DNA from: DASXQK01 sp963724385
GTDB taxonomy: Bacteria > Pseudomonadota > Alphaproteobacteria > Dongiales > Dongiaceae
NCBI GenBank assembly: GCA_963724385.1
Contig: CAVRUJ010000001.1
Location: 620,001 to 684,000 of the forward strand
Direction of reading: 5' to 3'
DNA length: 64,000 nucleotides
Part shown: piece after piece, positions 1 through 8,096 of the stretch
How positions within the stretch are numbered: the first letter of the stretch is position 1
How the letters are laid out: every line of letters begins with the position of its first letter
The notes under the pieces: generated by a model
Told to the model about the DNA's origin: nothing
Databases searched by the model: none
The model's input: only the letters and a program-made list of their open reading frames with translations
Made by a program: the position numbers and the translations under genes

Positions 1-70
1 AGTTGGCCTGGGTCCATCTCGCTGATGGGTTGCCCCGTCACGCGGCGTCGTCCTCTTCGTCGAAGGAGAG

Positions 71-262
71 CTAGAGCTGGGTGACGCGATCGGGGGCACG
101 GGCGAGGGCTTTCTCGCACCAGCTGCGCCCCTCGGTTTCGGCCGTTGCGGCGCTGGCGAGCCGGCCGCTCATCTCGACGCGCTTGCCCTCCTGCCAGACC
201 GACCAGAGAAAATGCTCGGAGCCGTCGAGATTGCGCCAGCGCTCGATGATGAGTTCGATCAT
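71..262 (-). CDS. small conserved-looking hypothetical protein (63 aa)
   Basis: Sixty-three codons from an ATG; no domain recognised. The sequence has a balanced, soluble-protein look (IIERWRNLDG at residues 5-14, SVWQEGKR at 21-28, then an alanine/glutamate helix-like stretch), unlike the Arg/Ala/Pro-rich strings of GC-shadow frames. It is transcribed away from the hydrolase at 358, with about 95 bp between the two starts. It stops at TAG (71-73), but the codons beyond remain open for an acidic LSFDEEDDAA tail before TGA at 38-40. Function unknown. Confidence 0.6.
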   Translation of the reverse strand: MIELIIERWRNLDGSEHFLWSVWQEGKRVEMSGRLASAATAETEGRSWCEKALARAPDRVTQL

Positions 263-357
263 GGCTCCGTTTCCGGCATGGGTCGGCGCATTGTGTTAGC
301 ATCGCGCCCGGACGACAAGCGCGGACGGACCTCAGCAAGCGCCCTGAAGCAAGCATC

Positions 358-1317
358 GTGACCGGCAAGACCGATATCCGCCGCCGCCTCGACCCGGAAA
401 TGGCCGCTGCCGTTGGCGAAAGCCAGCGCCTCTATGCCGAGCTGGGACCGATCGCGCCCGACGACTATCTCGCCCAGCGCGCGGCCTACATCCGTGAGCG
501 CGCCTTCTGGAACGCCATCAAGCCGGAGCTCGCGGCTGTCGAGAACCTGAGCATTCCGGGGCCCGGCGGGCCGCTTGCCTGCCGCCTCTATCGGCCGAGC
601 CGCGAGACTAGGCTGCCGGCGCTGGTCTATTTCCATGGCGGCGGCTGGGTGCTGGGCAATCTCGACACCCATGACCGCATCATGCGGCTCCTCGCCTTGA
701 GATCGGGCGCGGCTGTCTTCGGCGTCGATTATCGCCTGGCGCCGGAGCACAAGTTCCCGGCCGCCTGGGACGACGCCTTGGCGTCGCTCAGGCATTGTGC
801 AAAGCAGGCTTCCTCGCTCGGGATAGATCCCATGCGTCTTGCCGTTGGCGGCGATTCTGCCGGAGCCAACCTTTCCGTTGCCACCTGCCTCTCCCTGACC
901 TCGGCGGAGCGTGCCGCGGTCAAGCTGCAGCTCCTCTACTACGGCGCCTTCGGGCTTTCGGATTCGGCCTCGGCCCGGGCTTACGGCAATGACAGCGACG
1001 GTCTCACCCGGGCCGCCATGGATCGTTTCCGCGCCTGGGTTCGGTGCGATCCCGGCGACCTCGCGGACCCGCGCTTGGACAACCTTTCGGCCGATCTCAG
1101 CGGCCTGCCCCCGGCCTTCATCGCCGCCTCGGGCCTCGACCCGCTGTTGGACGACAGCCGGTCGCTGGCCCAACTGTTGAGCGAGGCCGGCGTCGCCAAC
1201 GAACTCGTCGTTTACGAAGGCGTGCTGCACGGCTTCCTTCACTGCAGCCGGATGGTTGGCAAAGCGATGCTGGCGCTCGATGCCGGAGCTGCGGCTCTCA
1301 AACGGGCGTTCGGCTGA
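358..1317 (+). CDS. alpha/beta hydrolase, hormone-sensitive-lipase family esterase
   Basis: A 319-aa cytoplasmic carboxylesterase-type hydrolase with a GTG start. The oxyanion-hole motif HGGGW lies at residues 93-97, DYRLAPE at 124-130 and the nucleophile elbow GDSAG at 165-169 (Ser167). Asp261 (SGLDPLLDD) and His291 (VLHGF) complete the expected catalytic triad. Length and motif order fit the HSL / family IV lipase group. No signal peptide is present. The substrate cannot be inferred, and the next gene (toxin-antitoxin pair) is unrelated. Confidence 0.85.
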   Translation: MTGKTDIRRRLDPEMAAAVGESQRLYAELGPIAPDDYLAQRAAYIRERAFWNAIKPELAAVENLSIPGPGGPLACRLYRPSRETRLPALVYFHGGGWVLGNLDTHDRIMRLLALRSGAAVFGVDYRLAPEHKFPAAWDDALASLRHCAKQASSLGIDPMRLAVGGDSAGANLSVATCLSLTSAERAAVKLQLLYYGAFGLSDSASARAYGNDSDGLTRAAMDRFRAWVRCDPGDLADPRLDNLSADLSGLPPAFIAASGLDPLLDDSRSLAQLLSEAGVANELVVYEGVLHGFLHCSRMVGKAMLALDAGAAALKRAFG

Positions 1318-1337
1318 ACACAGGCGTGGACCTCGGC

Positions 1338-1389
1338 TTGACGGGTTCCGCACTCGTCATCATGATTGACTTTGATTGATATGAGTTGA
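1338..1389 (+). promoter_or_regulatory. candidate promoter and autoregulatory repeats of the first toxin-antitoxin pair
   Basis: TTGACG at 1338-1343 and CATGAT at 1361-1366 are separated by 17 bp and fit a sigma-70-type promoter. GATTGA occurs at 1364-1369 and again at 1374-1379, with a degenerate third copy (AGTTGAG) about 10 bp further on, giving helical-turn spacing just before the antitoxin ATG. Ribbon-helix-helix antitoxins commonly bind such half-sites in their own promoters; the assignment here is inference. Confidence 0.4.
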
Positions 1390-1395
1390 GGAACC

Positions 1396-1659
1396 ATGCA
1401 GACCAAAGTACTGACCGCCCACGTCCCGTTGCCGCTGGCCAAGAAGGTCGACAAGCTTGCCCAGCGGCTGGAGCGCTCCCGCGGCTGGATTGTGAAGCAG
1501 GCGCTCGGCGCCTGGATCGAGCAGGAAGAGGAGCGCCACCGGCTGACGCTGGAGGCACTTGCCGATGTCGACGCCGGACGGGTGATCGATCATCAGGCTG
1601 TGCAGGCCTGGGCAGACAGTCTCGGCACAGCTAAACCGCTACCGCCGCCGCGTCGATGA
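1396..1659 (+). CDS. ribbon-helix-helix antitoxin (ParD/CopG-like)
   Basis: An 87-aa protein opening with a short beta-strand segment (TKVLTAHVPLPLAKKVDKLA) followed by RSRGWIVKQAL, the pattern of a CopG/ParD ribbon-helix-helix DNA-binding domain in residues 1-45. The C-terminal half is acidic and would wrap the toxin. Its TGA overlaps the ATG of the next gene (ATGA at 1656-1659), the usual coupled antitoxin-toxin order. It should neutralise the downstream ParE-like toxin and repress the shared promoter. Confidence 0.8.
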   Translation: MQTKVLTAHVPLPLAKKVDKLAQRLERSRGWIVKQALGAWIEQEEERHRLTLEALADVDAGRVIDHQAVQAWADSLGTAKPLPPPRR

Positions 1660-1931
1660 GACTGCGGTGGACCGACCGGGGGTTCTCGGATCTGGTTCGA
1701 CTGTACGAGTTTCTAGCCCCGGTGAATCCAGTCGCAGCGGCCAAGGTCATCCAGTCTCTAACTGAAGGGGCTGCGCGGCTCGTCGAATTTCCGCGCATTG
1801 GAGAAAGGCTTGAGCAATACGGCCCACGCGAAGTGAGGCGCTTGTTGGTCGGGCGTTACGAGCTGCGCTACGAAGTTCAAGAGGGCGCGCTCGACATTCT
1901 GCGAATCTGGCACACGCGCGAAGATCGGTGA
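1656..1931 (+). CDS. ParE/RelE-superfamily toxin
   Basis: A 91-aa basic protein. MRLRWTDRGFSDLVRLYEFLA at the start, IGERLEQYGPREVRRLLVGRYELRYEV centrally and an ILRIWHTRED ending match the ParE-type RelE fold (strand, two helices, then a beta sheet with the conserved Y-LRYE segment and a terminal W/H-TRE). Family members either poison gyrase (ParE) or cleave mRNA (RelE); the TREDR-like end favours the ParE branch. It is coupled to the antitoxin by ATGA. Confidence 0.8.
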   Translation: MRLRWTDRGFSDLVRLYEFLAPVNPVAAAKVIQSLTEGAARLVEFPRIGERLEQYGPREVRRLLVGRYELRYEVQEGALDILRIWHTREDR

Positions 1932-1979
1932 GCGGTCACCTCGCGAGGACATCCGCCGTATCCAGGCTATAGTGACCCG

Positions 1980-2783
1980 ATGACCGAGTTTCTCTCGCTC
2001 GACGCGCTGGCAGCGCGCATCGCCGACGGCGCCCATGTGGCAATTCCGCCCGACTACAGTGGCGTCGCCATGGCCGCGACCCGGGCGCTCATCCGGCGCG
2101 GCGCCAGGGGCCTCAAGCTCTTGTCCGTGCCCACGGCGGGACTGCAGGCCGATCTTCTGATCGGCGCCGGTTGCGTCGCCGAGATCGAAACCGCGGGCAT
2201 TGCGCTGGGCGAAGCGGGTTCAGCGCCGCGTTTCGTCGCCGCGCTCAAGGCCGGGGCGCTGGCGGTGAAGGACACGACCTGCCCGGCCATCCATGCGGCC
2301 CTTCAGGCGGCCGAGAAGGGCATTCCCTTCATTCCGCTGCGCGGCATCATCGGTAGCGACCTTGTCGGCCGGCGTCCCGATTGGCGCGTCGCCGACAATC
2401 CCTTCGCCGACGGCGATCCGATCCTGCTGCTGCCGGCGATCGCGCCGGACGTGGCGCTGTTCCATGTGCCGCTCGCCGACCGGAAGGGCAATGTGTGGAT
2501 CGGGCGGCGCCGCGAATTGGTGACCATGGCTCATGCCGCGCGCCGGACACTCGTCACCGTCGAACGCTTCCAGGACGAGGATCTCCTGGCCGAGGAGGCG
2601 AGCGCCGCGGCAACGCTGTCGGCCCTCTACGTCACGGCAATTGCCGAAGCGCCCCAGGGGGCCTGGCCTCTCGGCCTCGCCGAGCTCTATGCCAGCGACG
2701 ACGCGCATCTGGCCCTCTACGCCGCTGCGGCGCGGACGGAAGAGGGGTTCCGGAACTATCTCAGCGAATATGCCCGGCTATAG
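1980..2783 (+). CDS. CoA-transferase subunit A (family I, GctA/IpdA-like)
   Basis: A 267-aa alpha subunit of a two-subunit CoA-transferase-like enzyme. Typical segments are a GARGLKLLSVPTAG region near residue 40, NPFADGDPILLLPAIAPDVALFHVPLADRKGNVWIG around 140-175, and ERFQDEDLL followed by a GAWP turn near 225. Relatives move CoA between short acids (glutaconate, 3-oxoadipate) or, as IpdA/IpdB, hydrolyse ring-opened steroid CoA intermediates. The beta-subunit gene overlaps its 3' end by 14 bp, so the two are translated together. The substrate is undetermined. Confidence 0.8.
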   Translation: MTEFLSLDALAARIADGAHVAIPPDYSGVAMAATRALIRRGARGLKLLSVPTAGLQADLLIGAGCVAEIETAGIALGEAGSAPRFVAALKAGALAVKDTTCPAIHAALQAAEKGIPFIPLRGIIGSDLVGRRPDWRVADNPFADGDPILLLPAIAPDVALFHVPLADRKGNVWIGRRRELVTMAHAARRTLVTVERFQDEDLLAEEASAAATLSALYVTAIAEAPQGAWPLGLAELYASDDAHLALYAAAARTEEGFRNYLSEYARL

Positions 2784-3474
2784 CAGGCCCGAACTGATGA
2801 TCGCGCTGCTGGCTCGCGAAGTCGCGGGCCTCGGCCACGTCGTGGCGGGCGCGCTGTCGCCGCTTCCGGCCGGCGCGGCGCTGCTCGCTCAGGCCATGGG
2901 GCCGACCCGGGCGACGATCCTCGGCAGCCGGCGCTTCAATCCCTTCAGCGAGGGCGGGCGCGAGCTGTTCGACTGCGCAGCCGAGGGGCGGATCGACGCC
3001 TTCTTCCTGAGCGGCGGGCAAATCGACGGCGAGGCCAACATCAACCTGCTGGCCATCGGCGATCCGGACCGGCCGACGGTGCGATTCCCGGGTTCCTTCG
3101 GCTCGGCCTATCTCTACTTCCTGGTCCCGAAGATCGTTCTCTTCCGCGAAGAGCACAGCCGCAAGAGCCTGGTCGAGCGCGTCGATTTCATCAGTGCGCC
3201 GGGCAAGAGCGCCGGCAACCTGATGCGTCGGGGCGGACCCAGGGCCCTGGTGACTGGCATGGCCCGCTTCGCCTTCGAAGGGCGCTTCCGGCTTGTCTCG
3301 ATCCACCCCGGCCACGATCTCGCGCAAGTCGAGGCCGCCACGGGCTTTGCCTTCGAGCGCGCCCCGACGATTACCGTTACCGCACCGCCGACAGAGGAGG
3401 AACTCCGCCTCATCCGCGGTCCCGTGCGCGCCGATCTGGCCGAAGTCTATCCGCGCTTCGCAGCGGCGCTGTAG
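2770..3474 (+). CDS. CoA-transferase subunit B (family I, GctB/IpdB-like)
   Basis: A 234-aa partner of the preceding subunit. I chose the ATG at 2770 (MPGYSRPELM), 14 bp inside the upstream gene, because homologues begin with a short YS-x-x-E-LM segment. Diagnostic stretches are the SGGQIDGEANIN turn and RFPGSFGSAYLYF. The classical catalytic Glu motif (S-E-N-G) of acyl-CoA transferases is not evident, which favours an IpdB-like hydrolase or a divergent transferase. An ATG at 2797 is a possible later start. Confidence 0.78.
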   Translation: MPGYSRPELMIALLAREVAGLGHVVAGALSPLPAGAALLAQAMGPTRATILGSRRFNPFSEGGRELFDCAAEGRIDAFFLSGGQIDGEANINLLAIGDPDRPTVRFPGSFGSAYLYFLVPKIVLFREEHSRKSLVERVDFISAPGKSAGNLMRRGGPRALVTGMARFAFEGRFRLVSIHPGHDLAQVEAATGFAFERAPTITVTAPPTEEELRLIRGPVRADLAEVYPRFAAAL

Positions 3475-3478
3475 CGTT

Positions 3479-4714
3479 TCAGGCTTGCGCCAAAGCCTTC
3501 GCGGTGGCCTTGCCGGCGGTAATGCCCGAAAGATGGGCGCCGTGGCAGGTCGCCGCGTAGTGCGGCGACGTGGCCTCGCCGGCGAAGAAGAGGCGGTCGT
3601 CGACGGGGGCTGCGAGATCGGCCCGGCAATTGCCATGGCCGGGACGGGCCGCCGAATAACCGCCGCGCGTCCAGGGATCGAGGAACCAGGACGATACCAG
3701 CGGCCGGCTGAGGCTCGCCAGCGCCTTGGCGCCGAAGACATGGGCGATCCCCTGGCGCGCCGCCTCGGCCAAGCCATCCTGCTCTTCCAGCTCGCGGGCG
3801 TAGGCGCCGCCGAAATAGGCGATGACGATGGGATAGTCGAAGGGACGGATCTGCAGGCTGCAGGTCCGTCGGCGGTCGCCATGAGCCGTGACGTGGCTCT
3901 CGACCGGCAGGCCGAATGGATCGCCGGAAACGCGAAAGATCGCCTTGTCGACCACGCCCAGAGGCAGGTTCTCGATGGCGGCGCGCTTGGCATCCGGCAA
4001 GCGGGGCCGAAACATGAGATCCTCGCCAGCGAGCAGGCTCGGCGGCAAGGTGACGATGACGGTGGCCGCCGTGAGCGCGCCGGCCCGGGTTTCGATTCGG
4101 ATCCGTTTGCCGCTCCAGTCGATGCGGCTCGCGGGCGTCGAGAGGCTGACCGGCAGGCCCGCGCCATGGGCCGCCACCAGGCTGCCGTAACCTTCGCGGA
4201 TCGGCCAGTTGTGATGGCTCTCGGCGAAATTCGCATCGTCGAGGGTCGATAGCTCCTCGATGTCGACGGAATAGATCCAGCTCACGATGGCATCGAAAAG
4301 CGGCCGGGCGAGCCCCTTCGGTGGCAGGAGCGTCGCCGCCGAAACATCCTTGCCCGCCGCGCCAGCCGTGCGGAGCGTCGTGAAATAGCCGTCGATCGCC
4401 TGATCGAGCGCATCGCGCTCGGCTTCCGTCATCGCGTCCTTGCCCACCCGCCCGCGCCAGCGCGGCTCCTCCTCGATCACATGAAAGCCGAGGCGCTTGG
4501 CGATGGGCAGGAAGGGATTGACCTCGGCGTTGTGCAGCCAGGCGCAGCCGAGATCGACGGGCACGCCGAATGTCGCCGTGTCGGTATGGGCGCGGCCGCC
4601 GACGCGATCGCGCGCCTCCAAGACGCGGACCGAGCGGCCGGCTTCGGCCAGGGTCCGGGCCGCGGCCAGTCCCGCCGCGCCGGCGCCGATCACAACGGCA
4701 TCGTAGTCCGACAT
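3479..4714 (-). CDS. FAD-dependent amine oxidase / flavin monooxygenase family protein
   Basis: A 411-aa flavoprotein. The dinucleotide-binding fold is at the N terminus (VVIGAGAAGLAAARTLAEAG, then VLEARDRVGGRAHT), and the C terminus has the second FAD motif (LFFAGEATSPHYAATCHGAHLSG). These two ends define the monoamine oxidase / polyamine oxidase / lysine-specific demethylase-like family. I start at the ATG at 4714 (MSDYDAV) rather than the 28-codon upstream extension, which has no conserved look. It converges on the CoA-transferase (4 bp gap) and diverges from the esterase. Substrate unknown. Confidence 0.8.
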   Translation of the reverse strand: MSDYDAVVIGAGAAGLAAARTLAEAGRSVRVLEARDRVGGRAHTDTATFGVPVDLGCAWLHNAEVNPFLPIAKRLGFHVIEEEPRWRGRVGKDAMTEAERDALDQAIDGYFTTLRTAGAAGKDVSAATLLPPKGLARPLFDAIVSWIYSVDIEELSTLDDANFAESHHNWPIREGYGSLVAAHGAGLPVSLSTPASRIDWSGKRIRIETRAGALTAATVIVTLPPSLLAGEDLMFRPRLPDAKRAAIENLPLGVVDKAIFRVSGDPFGLPVESHVTAHGDRRRTCSLQIRPFDYPIVIAYFGGAYARELEEQDGLAEAARQGIAHVFGAKALASLSRPLVSSWFLDPWTRGGYSAARPGHGNCRADLAAPVDDRLFFAGEATSPHYAATCHGAHLSGITAGKATAKALAQA

Positions 4715-4790
4715 GGGGCGGGACTTTGCCCGAGCCGGCAGAACTCGGCTAGTCTGGTTCTGGGTCAATCCGCCGCCGAAAGGCCTTACC

Positions 4791-5804
4791 ATGCGCAAGA
4801 ACCGGAGCTTGCCTCAGGGCGAGGTTCGCCGCCTGGAGATCGAAAGCCATGCGCTCGCAGGCAACCTGCTGGGCGACCCGAGCCGCCGGGATCTCCACGT
4901 CTACCTGCCGCCCGGCTTTCGCGCCGGCGATCGCGTACCATTGCTGGTCGATCTCGTGGGCTTCACCGGTTCGGGCCAGTCCCACGTCAATTGGAAGAAT
5001 TTCGGCGAGAATGTGCCGGAGCGCCTGGACCGGTTGATCGGCGAAGGGCATCTGCCGCCCATTGCCGTCGCCTTTCCCGATTGTTTCAGCCGACTGGGCG
5101 GCAACCAGTACATCAACAGCGCTGCCATCGGCCGATATGAGGACTACCTGCTGCAGGAGGTTGTCCCGCGCGTCGAGGAGGAGCTGGGCGTGGGCGGGCC
5201 GGGGCGGCGCGGCGTCTTCGGCAAGTCCTCGGGCGGCTATGGCGCCATCGCCCATGCCATGCGCCACGGCGATTTCTGGGCCGCGGCGGCCTGCCATTCC
5301 GGCGACATGGGCTTCGAGCTCTGCTACCTGGCCGATCTGCCGAAAGTGCTGACGGCGCTCGCCCGCAAGCATGGCGGCTCCATCGAGCGCTTGATCCATT
5401 ATTTCGAAGCGGCGGTGAAGCCGGGCGATTCGGACCTGACGGTGCTCAATTTCCTCGCCATGGCGGCGAGCTACGATCCCGACCCGAGCCAGTTCCTGGG
5501 CATCCGTCTGCCGGCCGATCCGAATACGGCGGAACTGATCCCCGAGCGCTGGGCCAATTGGCAGGCCCAGGATCCCGTCAACATGGTGAAGGCTTCGCTC
5601 GACAGCTTGCGCAGCCTGAAGGCGCTCTACATCGACTGCGGCGACCACGACCAGTTCCACCTGCAGTTCGGTGCCCGGCGCCTGCATCGCGCGTTGCAGA
5701 ACCTGGGCATTCCCCATCGCTACGAGGAATTCCCCGACGATCACAGCTCGGTCGATTACCGCATGGACGAAAGCCTGCCCCATATCGCCAGGGCATTGGT
5801 CTGA
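4791..5804 (+). CDS. putative esterase, alpha/beta fold (esterase D / enterochelin-esterase-like)
   Basis: A 337-aa protein starting at the ATG at 4791. RDLHVYLPPGF near residue 34 is the opening strand of the esterase-D-like fold. GKSSGG at 144-149 is the nucleophile elbow (probable Ser146), and IDCGDHDQFHLQFGARRLHRAL followed by DDHSS (His near 319) supplies the acid and base. No signal peptide is evident. Relatives include S-formylglutathione hydrolase and siderophore esterases, but this protein is longer and its substrate is unclear. Confidence 0.78.
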   Translation: MRKNRSLPQGEVRRLEIESHALAGNLLGDPSRRDLHVYLPPGFRAGDRVPLLVDLVGFTGSGQSHVNWKNFGENVPERLDRLIGEGHLPPIAVAFPDCFSRLGGNQYINSAAIGRYEDYLLQEVVPRVEEELGVGGPGRRGVFGKSSGGYGAIAHAMRHGDFWAAAACHSGDMGFELCYLADLPKVLTALARKHGGSIERLIHYFEAAVKPGDSDLTVLNFLAMAASYDPDPSQFLGIRLPADPNTAELIPERWANWQAQDPVNMVKASLDSLRSLKALYIDCGDHDQFHLQFGARRLHRALQNLGIPHRYEEFPDDHSSVDYRMDESLPHIARALV

Positions 5805-5818
5805 GGGATGGGAACTTC

Positions 5819-5836
5819 TCCGCCCCTTGGGGCGGA
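5819..5836. terminator. GC-rich hairpin between convergent genes, possible bidirectional terminator
   Basis: TCCGCCCC-TT-GGGGCGGA forms a perfect 8-bp inverted repeat in the 49-bp gap between the esterase and phaR stop codons. Neither strand has a following T-run, so it is at best a weak intrinsic terminator. Confidence 0.3.
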
Positions 5837-5853
5837 TAAGATCCGCGGAAAGC

Positions 5854-6468
5854 CTAGCCTTCCTTCTTCTGCTTGCTGAGGGCCTCGACCTGACGCTGGA
5901 TGGCGTCCATCTGGGCCTTCAGATTGTCCAGGTTCTGGTTGTCGGCGGCTGACCTGGTCGGTTCTGCTGGCTTGTCGCCGGCGGCGGTCTGGCCACCGGG
6001 AGGCTTGAAGGGATTCCACATCCGCATCGCCTGCTCGAGGAAGGCGATGTTCTGCTTGCCCAGCTCCTCGAAGCGCCCGAAGGGGAACATGCCCCCGAAG
6101 CTGTCCTTCAGGTAGTTGCGCATCTGCTCCTGATTGTGGGCGAAGGCCTCCATGCTCTGCTCCAGATAGCGGGGAAGCAGAAACTGGAGGTTGTCGCCGT
6201 AGAAGCTGATGAGCTGGCGCAGGAAATTGATCGGCAGCAGGTTCTGGCCCTTGGACTCCTCCTCGACGATGATCTGGGTCAGGACCGAGCGGGTGATGTC
6301 CTCGCCGGACTTGGCGTCGTAGACCACGAAGTCCGCCCCGTCCTTCACCATCTGGCAGAGGTAATCGAGGGTGACGTAGCTGCTGGTCGCCGTGTTGTAG
6401 AGGCGCCGGTTCGCGTATTTCTTGATGACGATGGGCGCCTTCTCGGATGTCGGCGAGGGCTCGGCCAT
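5854..6468 (-). CDS. phaR: polyhydroxyalkanoate synthesis repressor PhaR
   Basis: A 204-aa regulator. Residues from about 14 to 70 carry the PHB/PHA accumulation regulator DNA-binding signature (IKKYANRRLYNTATSSYVTL, then LCQMVKDGADFVVYDAKSGEDITRSVLTQII). A central region with FGRFEELGKQN follows, and the C-terminal helix has a coiled-coil look (NLDNLKAQMDAIQRQVEALSKQ). PhaR binds PHB granules and represses phasin and synthesis genes when polymer is absent. It is divergent from the PHB synthase genes. ATG 6468 is chosen over the upstream frame extension because MAEPSP begins the family-like N terminus. Confidence 0.9.
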   Translation of the reverse strand: MAEPSPTSEKAPIVIKKYANRRLYNTATSSYVTLDYLCQMVKDGADFVVYDAKSGEDITRSVLTQIIVEEESKGQNLLPINFLRQLISFYGDNLQFLLPRYLEQSMEAFAHNQEQMRNYLKDSFGGMFPFGRFEELGKQNIAFLEQAMRMWNPFKPPGGQTAAGDKPAEPTRSAADNQNLDNLKAQMDAIQRQVEALSKQKKEG

Positions 6469-6652
6469 GACGGCTTCCTTGGCTCCTGTCGGACCGCCCG
6501 GAAACCCGCTTCGGGTTAGCGCAGCCGAGGGTCCCTGAATGCGGCGCAGCATAGCAGTTCCGGGGGACTGGCTGGCAAGACCTCCCCGGGGACTGCAGCG
6601 CCGCGGCGGAAATCTTGCGGCGGCCCGGAACCGCTTTGGCTATAGTCCGACC

Positions 6653-7000
6653 ATGCCCCAGCCGCCGGACCTGGACGTGCTTGCCCGCCGCTACCTGGAC
6701 CTCTGGCAGGACCAGGCGACGGCCCTGGCGGGGGATGCCGAGCTGGCCCGGCAGATCGGCCGGTGGCTCTCCACAATGCAGGCTGGGTTCGCCCATGGCA
6801 TCCGACCCGACAGCGCTGAGAGAGGAAACCCGGCGCCAGGGACCGCGTCCGCTGCCGCTCCATCTGGCGGCGGCGACGCTCGCCTGGACGAGCTCGCTCG
6901 CCGCCTTGCCACTGTTGAGAAGCGGCTCGCTCGCCTGGAAGGGGGAGCTGAGGGAAAGGGCGGCCGGCCTCGCCGCCGAGCTGGCAAAAGCAAAGCCTGA
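6653..7000 (+). CDS. small coiled-coil protein upstream of and overlapping phaC (possible PHA synthase accessory / phasin-like)
   Basis: A 115-aa protein from the ATG at 6653. The N-terminal half (DLDVLARRYLDLWQDQATAL, ELARQIGRWLSTMQAG) is an amphipathic helical region. A Gly/Ala/Pro linker follows, then LDELARRLATVEKRLARLEG, a heptad-type coiled coil, and a basic tail ending GKSKA. The layout recalls PhaE-type synthase subunits or phasins, but no firm family match can be made. The last 206 bp overlap the phaC reading frame out of register, and both frames look protein-like. Confidence 0.6.
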   Translation: MPQPPDLDVLARRYLDLWQDQATALAGDAELARQIGRWLSTMQAGFAHGIRPDSAERGNPAPGTASAAAPSGGGDARLDELARRLATVEKRLARLEGGAEGKGGRPRRRAGKSKA

Positions 7001-8096
7001 GGAATTCACTGCCGCCGTCGCCGCCGAGGCCTCGGCGCGCCTGGTCTTGTTCCTGGATGGTCTCGCCGGCTACCGGCGCCATGCCTACCGGCGCCATCCC
7101 GGCCCGGTTCCGGTTCTCTGGCAGGAAGGCTCGACCCGCCTGCTTGACTATCGCGCCGGCGGCAAGGGTCCGCCCGTCCTCGTGGTGCCCTCCCTCATCA
7201 ACCGGGCCTACATCCTCGACCTGGCCGAGGGCCGCAGCTTCATGCGTTTCCTCGCAGGCGAGGGTTTTCGTCCCTTCCTGGTCGATTGGGATGCGCCCGG
7301 CGAGGCGGAGCGCGGCTTTTCCTTCGACGACTACATCGCCGGGCGCCTTTCCCGGGCACTGGACCAAATCCGCGAAGCGACCGGGGCGAAGCCGGTCGTG
7401 CTCGGCTATTGCATGGGCGGGCTCTTGGCCCTGGGCCTGGCCTGTCTCAGGGAGCGCGATCTCGCGGGCCTTGCTCTCCTGGCCACGCCTTGGGACTTCC
7501 ATGCCGAGCGCCCGGAACAGGCCCAACTGCTGGGGGCCCTGGCTCCGTCCTTCGAGCCATTGCTGCAAAGCCTGGGCGAGCTGCCGGTGGACGCCATCCA
7601 GGCGCTCTTCGCCTGCCTCGATCCCAGCCTGGTCCTCCGCAAGTTCCTCGATTTCGCCCGGCTCGATCCGGCTTCCGAGCGGGCACGCCAATTCGTCGCC
7701 CTCGAAGACTGGCTGAACGACGGCGTGCCCATGGCCGCGGAGGTGGCCCGCGAATGCCTCGCGGGCTGGTATGGCGAGAACCGGACGGGGCGCGGGCAAT
7801 GGCGGGTCGCGGGCAAGCTCATCGACCCGACCCGGTTGTCGCTGCCGGCCCTCGTCGTCATCCCGCACCAGGACCGCATCGTCCCGCCGGGCTCGGCCCT
7901 TGCCCTGGCAAGCGCATTGCCCAAGGCCCAGGTCCTGCGCCCGCTGACCGGCCATATCGGCATGATGGCCGGCGGCCGGGCCGAAAGCGAAGTGTGGCGG
8001 CCCGCCGCAACCTGGCTTTCTTGCACTGCAGCAGAGCCGTCACTACATTCAGGTTCCCGAGCCCAGCCGGGCAAAGCCAAAAGGAGAAAGCCATGA
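6795..8096 (+). CDS. phaC: PhaC-like poly-beta-hydroxyalkanoate polymerase (alpha/beta hydrolase fold)
   Basis: A 433-aa enzyme that would polymerise hydroxyacyl-CoA on PHB granules. The lipase-box cysteine of PHA synthases is present as GYCMGG (204-209, Cys206), with Asp360 (PHQDRIVP) and His387 (TGHIGMM) completing the Cys-Asp-His triad. PSLINRAYILDL and FLVDWDAPG are typical PhaC core segments. It is shorter than classical class I PhaC (about 560-600 aa), mainly at the N terminus. ATG 6795 is used because GPRPLPLHLA soon after it looks family-like. It is followed at once by phaA and phaB. Confidence 0.85.
   Translation: MASDPTALREETRRQGPRPLPLHLAAATLAWTSSLAALPLLRSGSLAWKGELRERAAGLAAELAKAKPEEFTAAVAAEASARLVLFLDGLAGYRRHAYRRHPGPVPVLWQEGSTRLLDYRAGGKGPPVLVVPSLINRAYILDLAEGRSFMRFLAGEGFRPFLVDWDAPGEAERGFSFDDYIAGRLSRALDQIREATGAKPVVLGYCMGGLLALGLACLRERDLAGLALLATPWDFHAERPEQAQLLGALAPSFEPLLQSLGELPVDAIQALFACLDPSLVLRKFLDFARLDPASERARQFVALEDWLNDGVPMAAEVARECLAGWYGENRTGRGQWRVAGKLIDPTRLSLPALVVIPHQDRIVPPGSALALASALPKAQVLRPLTGHIGMMAGGRAESEVWRPAATWLSCTAAEPSLHSGSRAQPGKAKRRKP

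Noticed and set aside
2761..4236. A 491-codon open frame on the minus strand spanning the CoA-transferase and amine oxidase genes
   Set aside because: Arg/Pro/Ser/Ala-rich composition and lack of conserved motifs mark it as a GC-shadow of the real genes on the opposite strand and frame.
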